From: Desulforhabdus sp. TSK
GTDB taxonomy: Bacteria; Desulfobacterota; Syntrophobacteria; Syntrophobacterales; Syntrophobacteraceae
Reading direction: 5' to 3'
Length of the DNA stretch: 64,000 bases
Assembly (NCBI RefSeq): GCF_022836495.1
Contig: NZ_BQXM01000017.1
Location: forward strand, 36,375-100,374
The notes under the pieces are model-generated. The model searched no databases. It was not told the origin of the DNA and saw only the letters and a list, made by a program, of their open reading frames with translations. The position numbers and the translations under genes are program-made. The first letter of the stretch is position 1; every line of letters begins with the position of its first letter. Shown here piece by piece: positions 18,120-28,010 of this stretch.

Positions 18120-20339
18120 ATGGTGACGCACAAAGACAGGAATTGGCTTTCGGCTAAGCTCCGTGACATGCCCCTGCGGTATCGTTTGAGCATTCCCTTC
18201 TTCCTTCTCGCCTTTCTCGGCACTTTTTCCCTGGATTTACTGGCGCTCCTCAGCGGCAAGGAGATCATCCAGCAGGAAGAGCAGGAAAGGCTGAACGGGT
18301 ACAACCGCGCCCTCCTTTACAACATGGAATCCCAGGGAAAGTGGGCTGTCAGCCTGGCGTCGAGCTTCGGCCGCAATCCCGAAGTAGCCGCCGCCATGGC
18401 GGCCAAAGATCGCCTGCGGCTGATCGACCTCTGCTATCCCGCCTACATCTTCATGAAAGAACGCTACGGCATCAGCCAGTTCAATTTCCATACGTTGCCA
18501 CCCAGGAATTTTCTGCGTCTCCAAAGGCTCTATGAATTTGGAGACACGCTGAACTACCGTCAGACGATTTTCGATGCCGTTTCCAAGGGCACGGAAACCT
18601 TCGGTCTGGAAACCGGCCTCACCGGGCATGGCATTCGAGGGGTAGCTCCCATTTACCATCAGGGACAGATGGTGGGAACCGTCGAAATCGGCTTCAATTT
18701 CGGCTCTTTTTTCCTGGAGAAGCTGAAAGACCAGTTCGGCGTCCAGGCTTCCTTCCTTTATCCCAATGACGAGGGGACCGGCTTCTACAGCTTTGCCACC
18801 ACCTTCCCCGAAAATTTCGAGCGGGTGGATCCCGTGTATGCCGAAGTATTCAAAGATAGATCGCCCCGGTTCCTCAGCCGTGAGATCTCGGGGATCCCCT
18901 ACGCCCTGTTGCTCGCCACCGTCCAGGATTACAAGGGCAAAACCATCGCATTGGTGGAATTTTGTGTGGATCGGACTCAGACCCTGAAGGTCATGGACTA
19001 CTACCGCAATCTCATGCTGGGAGTGGGAATCCTGGGGATGGTCCTCTCGGTGGGTGCCATTTACCTCTTGAGCGCCTATTTCACGAGACCGATCGGCGAG
19101 ATGGTGACTTTTGCCCGGGATATCGCTCAAGGGCAATTTGTGCGTTCTCTGAAGGTCTCCCCATCGGGCGAGCTGCGGGTGCTGGCCAATGCCCTCGAAG
19201 AAATGCTCGTCTCCCTGAAGCTTTCCCAGGCAAAGATCCAGGACTATACCGACAATCTGGAAAAGATGGTCCACCTGCGGACCCGTGCTCTGCGGGAGTC
19301 CGAGGAGAAATACCGGACCCTCGTGGAGAATGTGCCGTTGGCCGTGTATCGGCTCCTGGGGAATGGGAAGACTATTTTTATCAATCATTTCATTGAAGAA
19401 ATCATGGGGATCTCGGCCAGGACGGTTCTCGACTCCCCCCACTTTTGGAAAGAAAAGGTCTGGGAAGAAGACCGCCCCCGAGTCTGGGCGGCCATGGACC
19501 GTTGCCTGCAGGAAGGTCAGGAGTTCAAGGCCGAATACCGCATCACCCACACCAACGGGAAGCTCATTTATGTGCTGGATCACGCCCTGCCGGTGTTTGA
19601 TGAAAAGGGAAATGTGGAGACAGTGGATGGCTACCTGGTCAATGTGACCGACAGGTATTGCCTTCAGAAGCAGATCATTCAGACGGAAGAATTGAAGACG
19701 CTCAGCGAGGTTTCTGCGCGGCTGGCCCATGAAATCCGTAACCCCCTGGTGGCTGCGGGAGGGTTTGCACGCCGTCTGCTGCACACGCTTCCCGAGGAGG
19801 ATCCCCATCGGGCGAAGGTGCGCATCATTGTTCAGGAGGTGGCCCGACTGGAGAAGATTCTCGAAAAAACGCTGGCTTACCTCAAGCCATTCGAAATCAT
19901 CTCAGAGCGATTCCCCCTCAACGATCTCCTGATGCAGATTTTCGAAGAGCAAAAGTCCTATTTCGAGGAGCATTCCGTGGTTTTTGAGCTGGCCCTGGCC
20001 AGTGATCTTCGCCCCATTTCACTGGATCCTGTTCTCTTCAAAACCGCCCTGGAAAATGTATTGAAGGCCCTCCTGAACGTCTGCAAACCGGAAAGCACTC
20101 TGCAGGTGCGCACTGCGCCCGGAGACAACAACGTCCACCTGGAAATGATCCTTCAGGGGGTCCAGGTGTCCGAAGACGATGTCGATCATTTCTTCTATCC
20201 TTTTACGAGCCAGTCGGAACGGTCCAAGACCCTGGACCTGCCCATGGCCAAAATGATCATCCACAAGCACCAGGGGCTCATCCGACTGCGCCGCAAGGAT
20301 GCGGACAAGCTCATCCTGAGCATCACGCTGCCCCAGTAG
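18120..20339 (+). CDS. Membrane sensor histidine kinase with PAS domain and degenerate ATPase domain
   Basis: 739 residues. Order: membrane segment 1 (about 21-45), a periplasmic Cache-like sensor (about 50-290), membrane segment 2 (about 296-320), HAMP-like linker, PAS (about 394-510), dimerisation/phosphoacceptor domain with ARLAHEIRNPLVAAGG (His near 537), and a C-terminal HATPase-like domain. The last is damaged: an N-box-like LENVLKALLNVC and an F-box FYPFTSQ remain, but no DxGxG (G1) or GxGxG (G2) motif is present. It may need a partner kinase or act as a phosphatase/sensor only. Start at ATG 18120, with AGAGGTG upstream. No response regulator adjoins. Confidence 0.85.
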   Translation: MVTHKDRNWLSAKLRDMPLRYRLSIPFFLLAFLGTFSLDLLALLSGKEIIQQEEQERLNGYNRALLYNMESQGKWAVSLASSFGRNPEVAAAMAAKDRLRLIDLCYPAYIFMKERYGISQFNFHTLPPRNFLRLQRLYEFGDTLNYRQTIFDAVSKGTETFGLETGLTGHGIRGVAPIYHQGQMVGTVEIGFNFGSFFLEKLKDQFGVQASFLYPNDEGTGFYSFATTFPENFERVDPVYAEVFKDRSPRFLSREISGIPYALLLATVQDYKGKTIALVEFCVDRTQTLKVMDYYRNLMLGVGILGMVLSVGAIYLLSAYFTRPIGEMVTFARDIAQGQFVRSLKVSPSGELRVLANALEEMLVSLKLSQAKIQDYTDNLEKMVHLRTRALRESEEKYRTLVENVPLAVYRLLGNGKTIFINHFIEEIMGISARTVLDSPHFWKEKVWEEDRPRVWAAMDRCLQEGQEFKAEYRITHTNGKLIYVLDHALPVFDEKGNVETVDGYLVNVTDRYCLQKQIIQTEELKTLSEVSARLAHEIRNPLVAAGGFARRLLHTLPEEDPHRAKVRIIVQEVARLEKILEKTLAYLKPFEIISERFPLNDLLMQIFEEQKSYFEEHSVVFELALASDLRPISLDPVLFKTALENVLKALLNVCKPESTLQVRTAPGDNNVHLEMILQGVQVSEDDVDHFFYPFTSQSERSKTLDLPMAKMIIHKHQGLIRLRRKDADKLILSITLPQ

Positions 20340-20438
20340 ACGGCCGGGAAGGTAGCCCTCGTCGGGTCGTGAATCTTCATGGATCTGCAGCGATGGTGCC
20401 TGCATCTGGATGGCTCAAGAAGGCCCGGTCATGAAGGC

Positions 20439-20855
20439 CTAATGGAGGGAGCTTCGTTGGTCCAGCTTATACCAGAGCAGGAGTGAAGCATCTTTGACGG
20501 CTTCGAGGACTTCCCGGATGGAGCGGGCAAGTGCCTCGGGGTTGCTCCCTTTGGTCAGCTGCCAGTCATTCAGCTTCATTCCGTAGTGATCGGCCACACC
20601 TTCTATCACTTTCAAGCCGTGCTCGTCGCGGGTGAGATCGATCCCCTGGGAAAAAAGGAAGTTGAAGAGCTCCCCTCCGTCGGTGACGAGAAAGAGATCG
20701 TCCCTGCCACCGACTGTTCTGACAAAAATTTCGATGCGTTCGTGGTTGGGCCATTGCCAGTCCGTGGCAATGAGATAGCCATTCCCCGTGGGAGTGATAT
20801 CCCAGTGCTCGATCAGTTCCTCACTCAGTTCTTTTTCAAGTGTTTTCGAGTCCAT
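20439..20855 (-). CDS. DUF1828-like protein
   Basis: 138 residues, soluble. The central part (RIEIFVRTVGGRDDLFLVTD followed by GGELFNFLFSQGIDLT) fits the DUF1828 pattern of a small alpha/beta domain of unknown role, sometimes found in toxin-antitoxin or phage contexts. Nothing mobile is seen around it here. ATG 20855 has GAGGAAG upstream; the longer frame to 21017 is not credible. Confidence 0.65.
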   Translation of the reverse strand: MDSKTLEKELSEELIEHWDITPTGNGYLIATDWQWPNHERIEIFVRTVGGRDDLFLVTDGGELFNFLFSQGIDLTRDEHGLKVIEGVADHYGMKLNDWQLTKGSNPEALARSIREVLEAVKDASLLLWYKLDQRSSLH

Positions 20856-21055
20856 TGCTTCCTCATATGCGTCAAGATCGGCTTCGTGCCCATGCTGGTG
20901 GGTGGGCGTAGGGCGGGCTCTTTCTTTTGTATAGATGTCGAAGAGTGCATAAACAAGCCCGGCCTGCACACAGGTTTTACTGTGGCGAGGTCGGGCCTGG
21001 GGATGACTGCGGAGCAAATCGTAGAACGCTCGACGGTGGCAGCGTCCGATGAAAT

Positions 21056-21376
21056 TTAGCGTGCTTTTTTGAAAGTGGTCACTTGACCTCGGGAATCGGT
21101 GAGGGTCATGGTGTTCTGGGCGATGGAAACCTTGAGCTCCACGGCTCCCAGGCTTCCCACGTTGATTTGCAGCAGTTTTCCATCCACCAGCTTGTAGGTC
21201 GTGTTGATGGAAATGGGGCCGTCTGTGAGGGCCACTGTCCCCTTGCCTGTAAACTCGAGCATTTCGGTCCCGTCAACTTTCTGCCACTTCCCCATCAGAT
21301 CCCAGTTGGGTTTGAGCGAACACGATGCAAGCAAGAGTGCAAAACAAAGGACCACACATAAACGCACTGCTTTCAT
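21056..21376 (-). CDS. Small lipocalin-like lipoprotein
   Basis: 106 residues. The signal peptide MKAVRLCVVLCFALLLASC ends in a lipobox with cysteine at residue 19. The mature domain (WDLMGKWQKVDGTEMLEFTG, then repeated short strands) reads as a small beta-barrel like those in lipocalin-type DUF families. A GGAGGG ribosome site precedes ATG 21376. Function unknown; probably anchored in the outer or inner membrane. Confidence 0.7.
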   Translation of the reverse strand: MKAVRLCVVLCFALLLASCSLKPNWDLMGKWQKVDGTEMLEFTGKGTVALTDGPISINTTYKLVDGKLLQINVGSLGAVELKVSIAQNTMTLTDSRGQVTTFKKAR

Positions 21377-21525
21377 GATTTCCCTCCATCCTTCTGTTCT
21401 TGTTTGAAACACTCCCTCGACTCGGTAAGGATCCTAACGATCCGTGCACGCATAATTGACAACCATTCCAAGACTTTTACTCTGTTTGGTCGAATCTGTC
21501 CATTGTCAAATCTGAAATTCTTTTT

Positions 21526-21610
21526 GGCTAAAGTTGGATTTCATGGTCGTGAAGTGATAACAATGGGTTCATCTACTGGCACTTCACCACCCTGAAATCC
21601 AGCTTTAGCC
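21526..21610. repeat. Nested inverted repeat upstream of lepA
   Basis: Outer arms GGCTAAAGTTGGATTTCA and TGAAATCCAGCTTTAGCC pair with one wobble; inside them GTGAAGTG pairs with CACTTCAC. The 85-base element can fold into one long hairpin. Apart from it the 21377-21787 gap holds nothing I recognise. It may be a small mobile repeat or a structured leader RNA. Confidence 0.6.
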
Positions 21611-21787
21611 ATGCGGAAATATGCGATACCTGCACAATGCACGAGTTCCTGCTTCCGAACTTGAATTGCATGATCAAATCACCGAAGCCTCGACTTGAGA
21701 GTTTACGTATCTCCATGAATCAGATATCTTAAAGGATTGCATTTCCAGGATCACTTAAACGTTTACCGAGATGAAAAGTAAAACAAT

Positions 21788-23584
21788 ATGGAACAGGTAA
21801 GGAACTTCAGCATCATCGCCCACATCGACCATGGGAAATCGACCCTGGCGGATCGGCTCATCCAGCATGCGGGGATGGTGAGCGCGCGGGAATTCCGCGA
21901 CCAGCTTCTGGATACGATGGACATTGAACGCGAGCGGGGCATCACCATCAAGAGCCAGACCATCTCTCTGCCCTACAAGAGTAAAAGCGGGCAGGTTTAT
22001 GAGCTGAACCTGATCGATACTCCCGGGCACGTGGATTTCTCCTACGAGGTCTCCCGGGCATTGGCCTCCTGCGAAGGGGTGCTCCTCCTGGTGGATGCCT
22101 CCCAGGGGGTGGAAGCCCAGACGCTCGCCAATCTCTATGCCGCCATGGAGCACGACCTCACCATCATTCCCGTCATCAATAAAATCGATCTGCCTTCGGC
22201 CGATATCGACATGGCAAAGGAGCAGATCGAAACGGAACTGGGGCTCGATTCGGACCAGGCGGTCCTCTGCTCGGCCAAGGAGGGGCTCGGCATCGAGGAT
22301 ATTTTTGAGGCCGTCGTGAATCGCATCCCGCCGCCGTCGGGCAGCGCGGAAAAACCCCTGTCCGCCCTCATCTTCGATGCCCATTACGATTCATTCCGGG
22401 GGATCATCGCCAGTTGCCGTGTTTTCGACGGCCGGGTCCGGCAGGGGGATGTCATCCGGTTCATGTCCAACGGTTCGACCTACCGGGTGGAGGAAGTGGG
22501 GGTGTTTCGCCTGACCCGGGAAGCCCGGAGCGAGCTCAGGGCAGGGGAGGTGGGCTACATCATTTCGGGTGTGAAGACCCTCAGCGACACGCGCGTGGGG
22601 GATACCGTCACCCTGGACAAGAATCCCATTGCAGCGCCACTCCCCGGCTTCAGGGATGTGAAGCCGGTGGTCTTTTCATCCATCTACCCCATTTCCTCCG
22701 ATGACTATCCCTCCCTCGTGGACGCGCTTGAAAAATACAAGCTGAACGATGCCGCCCTCATTTATGAAAAGGATTCGTCGGTGGCCCTGGGCCAGGGATT
22801 CCGCTGCGGCTTCCTGGGACTGCTCCACCTGGAAATCGTCCAGGAACGACTGGAGCGGGAATTCGATCAGTCCATCATCATGACGGTTCCCAGTGTGCAG
22901 TATCGGTTCACGCTGAACGACGACAGCGTCGTCGTGGTGGACAACCCGCAATATTACCCCGATCCCCTGAAGATCAAGAAGTCGGAGGAGCCCTACATCA
23001 AGGCGAGCGTTATGATTCCCGAGCGATACATGGGGGCCGTGATGAAGCTTGCCATGGAAAAGCGCGGGACGAATCCCCGGTTCAATTATCCCTCCCCCGG
23101 CCGCATCGAGGTCATCATGGACATGCCCCTTTCGGAGGTCGTTTTTGACTTTTATGACAAGCTCAAAACCATCACCCAGGGGTACGGGTCCTTCGACTAT
23201 GAAATGATCGAGTACCGACAGGGTGAACTGGTCAAGCTGGATATCCTGGTAAACGGTGAAAAGGTCGATGCGCTTTCCATGATTGTGCACAAGGAACGAG
23301 TGCGCGAGTGGGGAGTCCAGGTGTGCGACCGGCTCAAGGAGGAAATTCCCAAGCACCAGTTCAAGATCGCCATCCAGGGGGCCGTGGGGGGGAAGATCAT
23401 TTCCCGTTCCACCATTACGCCTTTCCGCAAGGATGTCACCGCCAAATGCTACGGCGGTGACATCAGCCGGAAGCGCAAGCTGCTGGAAAAACAGAAAGCC
23501 GGCAAGAAACGCATGAAGATGGTGGGGGCCGTCATGATTCCTCAGAGTGCCTTTGTGGCCGTGCTGAAGACCAACGATGAATGA
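21788..23584 (+). CDS. lepA: Elongation factor 4 (back-translocase LepA)
   Basis: Translational GTPase of 598 residues. G1 is AHIDHGKSTLADRL, G3 DTPGHVDFSYEVSRAL, and G4 INKIDLPSA; the LepA-specific C-terminal region is present (GGKIISRSTITPFRKDVTAKC and RKRKLLEKQKAGKKRMK). Length and motifs are those of a full LepA. Its last bases overlap the hemW start by eight bases, so the two genes are translationally coupled. Confidence 0.97.
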   Translation: MEQVRNFSIIAHIDHGKSTLADRLIQHAGMVSAREFRDQLLDTMDIERERGITIKSQTISLPYKSKSGQVYELNLIDTPGHVDFSYEVSRALASCEGVLLLVDASQGVEAQTLANLYAAMEHDLTIIPVINKIDLPSADIDMAKEQIETELGLDSDQAVLCSAKEGLGIEDIFEAVVNRIPPPSGSAEKPLSALIFDAHYDSFRGIIASCRVFDGRVRQGDVIRFMSNGSTYRVEEVGVFRLTREARSELRAGEVGYIISGVKTLSDTRVGDTVTLDKNPIAAPLPGFRDVKPVVFSSIYPISSDDYPSLVDALEKYKLNDAALIYEKDSSVALGQGFRCGFLGLLHLEIVQERLEREFDQSIIMTVPSVQYRFTLNDDSVVVVDNPQYYPDPLKIKKSEEPYIKASVMIPERYMGAVMKLAMEKRGTNPRFNYPSPGRIEVIMDMPLSEVVFDFYDKLKTITQGYGSFDYEMIEYRQGELVKLDILVNGEKVDALSMIVHKERVREWGVQVCDRLKEEIPKHQFKIAIQGAVGGKIISRSTITPFRKDVTAKCYGGDISRKRKLLEKQKAGKKRMKMVGAVMIPQSAFVAVLKTNDE

Positions 23585-24692
23585 TACTCCGAGGCCCGGC
23601 CTGTATGTCCATGTTCCCTTTTGCAGGTCCAAGTGCCCTTACTGCGATTTCTACTCCGTGACTACTCTGGAGCAGATCCACTCCTGGGTGGGAGCCCTGG
23701 AGAGAGAAGCCCGGCACTACAGCCCTCGGTTTGCCGTCTTCGACACCCTCTATTTGGGAGGCGGCACCCCGAGCCTCCTCAGCCATGAGGAACTGTCGGC
23801 CGTCATGGAGACTCTGGACAGCCATTTCACTTTTGCAGACGATACGGAAATCACCCTGGAAGTCAACCCCGACGACGTGACCCCGTCAAAGCTCTCCTTC
23901 TACAGGGAGTTGGGGATCAACCGCCTCAGCCTGGGGGTTCAGTCGTTCCACGAAGACGAAGTCCGTTTTCTGGGAAGGCGGCATACAGGCGCGCGCGCGG
24001 AGCAGGCCCTGGATCTCATACGGTCGGCAGGATTCGAAAATGTGGGAATCGATCTCATGTATGCGTTTCAGGGACAGAGCGCAGCCCGCTGGATAGAAAA
24101 CCTGGAACGGGCGCTTCGGTTCCAGCCCGAGCACCTTTCCTGTTACCAGATGACCCTGGCCGATGGGACCCCTTTTGGAAAACTTCATGCCGAGGGGCGT
24201 CTGCACTCGCCGGGGGATGAGGCCGAGAGCCGTTTTTTCAGCCTCACGTCCCGATTCCTGAGGGATCGGGGCTACCTCCACTACGAGGTGTCCAATTTCG
24301 CCAGGAGTCCCCGCCACCTTTCCCGCCACAACGGCAAATACTGGAATCACACGCCCTACCTGGGCTTGGGCCCTGCAGCCCATTCTTTCCAGGATGGCGT
24401 ACGATGGTGGAACGTGAGATCCGTCGCCGAATACCGCAGCAGGCTGGTGAGGGGCGAGATGCCGGTGGAGGAGCGGGAAGCCCTGACGCCTGAACAGATT
24501 GGACTGGAGACGCTCTTCCTGGGCTTTAGAACGCATGCAGGGATCGATGTGAATTTTTTTCGGGAGATGGAAGGAGCGGATGCTGTCCTTGCAGACCTGG
24601 AAAAATCCAATCGGGTCCGCCTGAGGGATGGGAGAGTGAGGCCGACTCCCGAGGGGCTCCTGGTGGCCGACAGGCTTCCCCTCCTCTTCTAA
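23577..24692 (+). CDS. hemW: HemW-like radical SAM protein (coproporphyrinogen III oxidase-like)
   Basis: Radical SAM enzyme of 371 residues, family HemW (formerly HemN-like). The cluster motif CRSKCPYCDFYS is at residues 16-27, matching CX3CX2C with the following F/Y typical of this family, and GGGTPSLLS is the SAM-binding block. HemW proteins act as heme chaperones rather than as true coproporphyrinogen dehydrogenases. The lepA-hemW pair is very widespread. The hairpin at 24739-24764 follows. Confidence 0.92.
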   Translation: MNDTPRPGLYVHVPFCRSKCPYCDFYSVTTLEQIHSWVGALEREARHYSPRFAVFDTLYLGGGTPSLLSHEELSAVMETLDSHFTFADDTEITLEVNPDDVTPSKLSFYRELGINRLSLGVQSFHEDEVRFLGRRHTGARAEQALDLIRSAGFENVGIDLMYAFQGQSAARWIENLERALRFQPEHLSCYQMTLADGTPFGKLHAEGRLHSPGDEAESRFFSLTSRFLRDRGYLHYEVSNFARSPRHLSRHNGKYWNHTPYLGLGPAAHSFQDGVRWWNVRSVAEYRSRLVRGEMPVEEREALTPEQIGLETLFLGFRTHAGIDVNFFREMEGADAVLADLEKSNRVRLRDGRVRPTPEGLLVADRLPLLF

Positions 24693-24738
24693 CCCGTTGA
24701 CAAAGTCCAAAACTTTCCTGCACAAGCCCTTTGAAAAT

Positions 24739-24764
24739 CCCACCCGCGCCTTTGAGCGGGTGGG
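24739..24764 (+). terminator. GC-rich hairpin after hemW
   Basis: CCCACCCGC and GCGGGTGGGG pair around GCCTTTGA, 46 bases past the hemW stop. There is no U-run on the plus strand and only a weak T-stretch on the minus strand, so termination is likely but not certain. It lies between hemW and the convergent cyclophilin gene. Confidence 0.5.
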
Positions 24765-24893
24765 GCGTTGTCAACCAGCCGGGCTCTCTCGTTGTCATTC
24801 TCATGCATTGTGACTTTGTGTGGGGAGCCCGACCTGCATTTTCATTGTGGGAGTGAGCCGCTCACTGGGGGACGGCTGCCAGGCCCTGTGGCA

Positions 24894-25412
24894 TCAGGCC
24901 AGCCGCTTGACACTGTTGATGACGACAGGGGTTGCGGGGACATCTTGATGGTATCCGACGGTCGTTGTGGCGACCTTTCTGATCTTGTCCACCACATCCA
25001 TTCCCTCGATGACTTCGCCGAAAACGGCATACCCGAACCCCATGGGTGTGGTGTTCTTGTGGTTGAGGAAATCATTGTCCACGGTGTTGATGAAGAACTG
25101 GCAGGTGGCGCTGTGAACCATCTGCGTTCTAGCCATGGCGATGGATCCGCGCTTGTTTTGGAGCTCCGGTCTGGCTTCGTTCTGGATGGGTGGCTTGGCC
25201 GCCTTTTCCTTCATGTCCGGGGTGAGTCCCCCGCCCTGGATCATGAATTCCGAGATGACCCGGTGAAAGATGGTTCCATCGTAGAAGCCCTCGTCGACAT
25301 ATGCCAGGAAGTTTTCCACTGTAATGGGGGCCTGATCGGCCCAAAGCTCAATTTTGATGGTGCCTTCCGAGGTTTCCATCACTACGACAGGATTTGCGTC
25401 CGTGCTCTTCAT
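24894..25412 (-). CDS. Peptidyl-prolyl cis-trans isomerase, cyclophilin type
   Basis: Cyclophilin of 172 residues without a signal peptide, so cytoplasmic. The active-site stretch [14 protein letters not shown] holds the catalytic arginine, and [21 protein letters not shown] and [17 protein letters not shown] are the other conserved blocks. AAGGAG precedes the start. It catalyses proline isomerisation during protein folding. Confidence 0.94.
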   Translation of the reverse strand: MKSTDANPVVVMETSEGTIKIELWADQAPITVENFLAYVDEGFYDGTIFHRVISEFMIQGGGLTPDMKEKAAKPPIQNEARPELQNKRGSIAMARTQMVHSATCQFFINTVDNDFLNHKNTTPMGFGYAVFGEVIEGMDVVDKIRKVATTTVGYHQDVPATPVVINSVKRLA

Positions 25413-25616
25413 ACGTCTCCTTAAAATGTGAAATGTGTGGGGGTGGCTTTTGCCCGTGACGACAGGGGCGATGACGCTTGCACCGCTTCAGGCGTTTTCC
25501 TCTGCAACAGGGAGAAATTTTGGCCGAATGTACGGAAAAAGTCAAAAAATTCTTCTTCCGCCTTTCCTGGCCCTGGATGTTGATGAATCACCCCCCCATG
25601 ACCGGGATAGCGTGGG

Positions 25617-27341
25617 TCAGTGTTCGACAACGGCTGATTCAAGTCGAAGCCCGGGAAGCCGCAGGGTGAATGTCGTGCCTTTTCCGGGATGGCTGTCGAC
25701 TTCGATGTCGCCTCCGTGTGCCTCTACCAGCTTGTGGACGTTTGCCAGCCCCAACCCCACCCCTCGGGGCTTGGTCGTGAAGTAGGGATCGAAGATGTGG
25801 GGCAGGTCTTCACGCGGAATTCCCTCTCCCGAATCTGTCACTTTGAGGACCACCTGGTCCGCTTCTTCGCAGGCCCGCACCTGGAGTGTTCCTCCCCTCT
25901 CCATGGATTGCAGGGCGTTGAGGTAAAGATTCAAGAGGATTTGAGAGAACCGGTCCGGATCCACCTGCACCTGCAGGTCTAGGGGCTCAACGCGCGATTC
26001 GATGGCTACACCCTGATGCCGGGCGTCCATTTCCACCAGGTGAACGCTGTGCCGCAGGAGCTCCAGGCAATTCTGCGGTGACTTTCGCAACTCTGTCGGC
26101 CGCGCATAGTCGAGGAGCTCCGAGACCACACGGTTGAGCCGCTCCACTTCCTGCCCCATGACCTCGGCAATCCTCCGTCCCCGCTCGTCATCCTTCACTC
26201 TCCCTGCCAGTATGGTGGAAAAGCCCTTGATGGAGCTGAGGGGATTGCGAATTTCGTGGGCCACCCCGGCCGCCAGGCGCCCTAAAGCCGCCAGGCGCTC
26301 ACTGCGGCGCAGCTGTTCCTCCAATTGCTTGATATTGGTCATATCCGTAAAAAGAAAGACGTTTCCCACCGCCTCCCCGATCCCGTTCCGCATGACAACG
26401 GCATTGACGAGAAGCGGAATGCGGGCTGTCCCGCCCGCTGGACACTGAACTTCCTGCTCCATCACCCGTTCTTTTTTCTCCAATTCCCGCATGATGGATG
26501 CAAAACAGGGGAAGCGGGAGATGTTCCCCGCCAGGGCCTGGGACTTGAGGATTTGGAGGGACGCCGCATTGGTCCTCTGAATTTGTCCCCTGCGGTCGGT
26601 GGCAACCAGGCCGACGGGCATCTGCCGGACCAGGGTCGACGTGAATGCCTCGACGTCCATGAGGCATTTTCGGGCCTCCCGGTAGTGCTGGGCCCAAACG
26701 AGAGAGATCAATCCCCCGGCCCCCACCAGAAACATGATTCCAAAGAGGAGAACAGTCTGCTGGATGTCCTGCCGCTGAGCCGCTTCAAAGGGGGACGGGT
26801 CCAGCCCGAGAACCAGAAAAAAATCGTTGTTGCTCTGAGAGGAAGATTCACCGGGAAAGGGGCAGGCCATGCGGTGGGGGCCTTTCCCCCTCCCCTGGAA
26901 CCAGGGCTTATAGGCACTCAGGACCTCGAAGGAGCGTTTAGGCTCTTCCACGAAGCGGTAGGAGAACTGGTCGGCGGCGGGATGCGTCAGGGATATGCTT
27001 CCCCCCGTTTGCTTCGCATCGCTGTGAGCCACAATCCGTCCCGATGCCCCAACGATGGCCACGTAGAGGATCTCCGGCTGCTGGGCCGTTTCCTCCAGGA
27101 GCAGCTGCAGCTGGCTCTTCCCCCAGCCCATTCCCATCATTCCGGTGCGGCTGCTGGCCTCCAGGGAGTTGCTGAGGATCTTCGCTTCGGAAAGCAGCGC
27201 CCGCAGCATGAACTCCTGCTCGCGATTGATGTTCTTGGCCGCCAGGATGATGAGAACCACCGCCAGGATGCACACGGATCCCATGATCATCCAGGGGGAA
27301 GACCACGCCCACCGTTCGGGCAAAGCAGGTCGGGAAGACAT
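25617..27341 (-). CDS. ZraS/AtoS-like membrane sensor histidine kinase
   Basis: 574 residues. Membrane segments at about 18-37 and 196-217 bracket a periplasmic sensor; a PAS domain follows (about 230-340). The phosphoacceptor is H362 in GVAHEIRNPLSSIKGF, and the ATPase domain is complete with NLYLNALQSM, DSGEGIPREDLPHIFDPYFT and GVGLGLANVHKL. Such kinases normally pair with a sigma-54 activator such as ZraR, but no response regulator is encoded beside it. It is divergent from a secreted His/Met-rich protein at 28011, as zraS-zraP partners are. AAGGAG precedes ATG 27341. Confidence 0.9.
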   Translation of the reverse strand: MSSRPALPERWAWSSPWMIMGSVCILAVVLIILAAKNINREQEFMLRALLSEAKILSNSLEASSRTGMMGMGWGKSQLQLLLEETAQQPEILYVAIVGASGRIVAHSDAKQTGGSISLTHPAADQFSYRFVEEPKRSFEVLSAYKPWFQGRGKGPHRMACPFPGESSSQSNNDFFLVLGLDPSPFEAAQRQDIQQTVLLFGIMFLVGAGGLISLVWAQHYREARKCLMDVEAFTSTLVRQMPVGLVATDRRGQIQRTNAASLQILKSQALAGNISRFPCFASIMRELEKKERVMEQEVQCPAGGTARIPLLVNAVVMRNGIGEAVGNVFLFTDMTNIKQLEEQLRRSERLAALGRLAAGVAHEIRNPLSSIKGFSTILAGRVKDDERGRRIAEVMGQEVERLNRVVSELLDYARPTELRKSPQNCLELLRHSVHLVEMDARHQGVAIESRVEPLDLQVQVDPDRFSQILLNLYLNALQSMERGGTLQVRACEEADQVVLKVTDSGEGIPREDLPHIFDPYFTTKPRGVGLGLANVHKLVEAHGGDIEVDSHPGKGTTFTLRLPGLRLESAVVEH

Positions 27342-27367
27342 AGTGTCGACTCCTTGGAAAGGGCAAC

Positions 27368-27462
27368 TATACGCATTAAGGATTGAAAAGTTCTTTTTTG
27401 TAGGAGCGGCATCCTGCCGCGACTGGCTCTTTGTCGCGGCAGGATGCCGCTCCTACAAAAAA
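27368..27462. repeat. REPIN-like palindrome, family A (full copy)
   Basis: Two 30-base arms (27394-27423 and 27433-27462), each carrying GTAGGAGCGGCATCCTGCCG or its inverse, surround TGGCTCTTT. The flank tatacgcattaagg is shared with the truncated copy at 3025-3080. It lies in the 27342-28010 spacer between the kinase and the secreted protein. Confidence 0.85.
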
Positions 27463-27902
27463 CACGTAAGCATCAAGTCGTATGTTAAAGGACAGACAGA
27501 ACGTGTCACCATCATTGTGCACATTCCGTGCGAAAAGAAAAACCTGTATCGGCGACACTCTGTCGCCGCCTGTCTCCAGCAATCTATTGGGATTGAATTC
27601 TGCAGTCCCGGGGGATCTGGATACTTTTTATCCAATCCGTCGCCTTGAACCCCGAACAGTTGGATAGATTTTATCCAGCCGGCAGGAGCTCCATGAGCCT
27701 CCTTTCGTTTCAGAATGGAGAGAACGGACGAGGATGGAGCATACGGGGGGCGCCGCCGTTCCTTCATGCACTCCAGAGGATTTAAAGCAAAAAATATATT
27801 CATTTAAGATGTTTATGCTTGCTCATCCGTGCGCCTGCACCCACCCCTTCCCTGGCTGGAGGACCTGCAGCGGCTGAACGCGATATCCCGTTTCCCCCCT
27901 GT

Positions 27903-27918
27903 TGGCATTCTTCCTGCT
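27903..27918 (+). promoter_or_regulatory. Candidate sigma-54 promoter of the His/Met-rich secreted protein
   Basis: TGGCATTCTTCCTGCT has the invariant GG and GC at correct -24/-12 spacing, with mismatches at three less-conserved positions. It lies about 93 bases before the ATG at 28011. Control by a sigma-54 activator paired with the divergent kinase is inferred. Confidence 0.5.
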
Positions 27919-28010
27919 CTATAGCCTCCGCAAGTGAGCAAAGGAATCGTCAAGGCGCCAGGATGGCGCGAACAGTCAATGAGTCTCAGGAAAAGCGACA
28001 GGAGAAAAAA

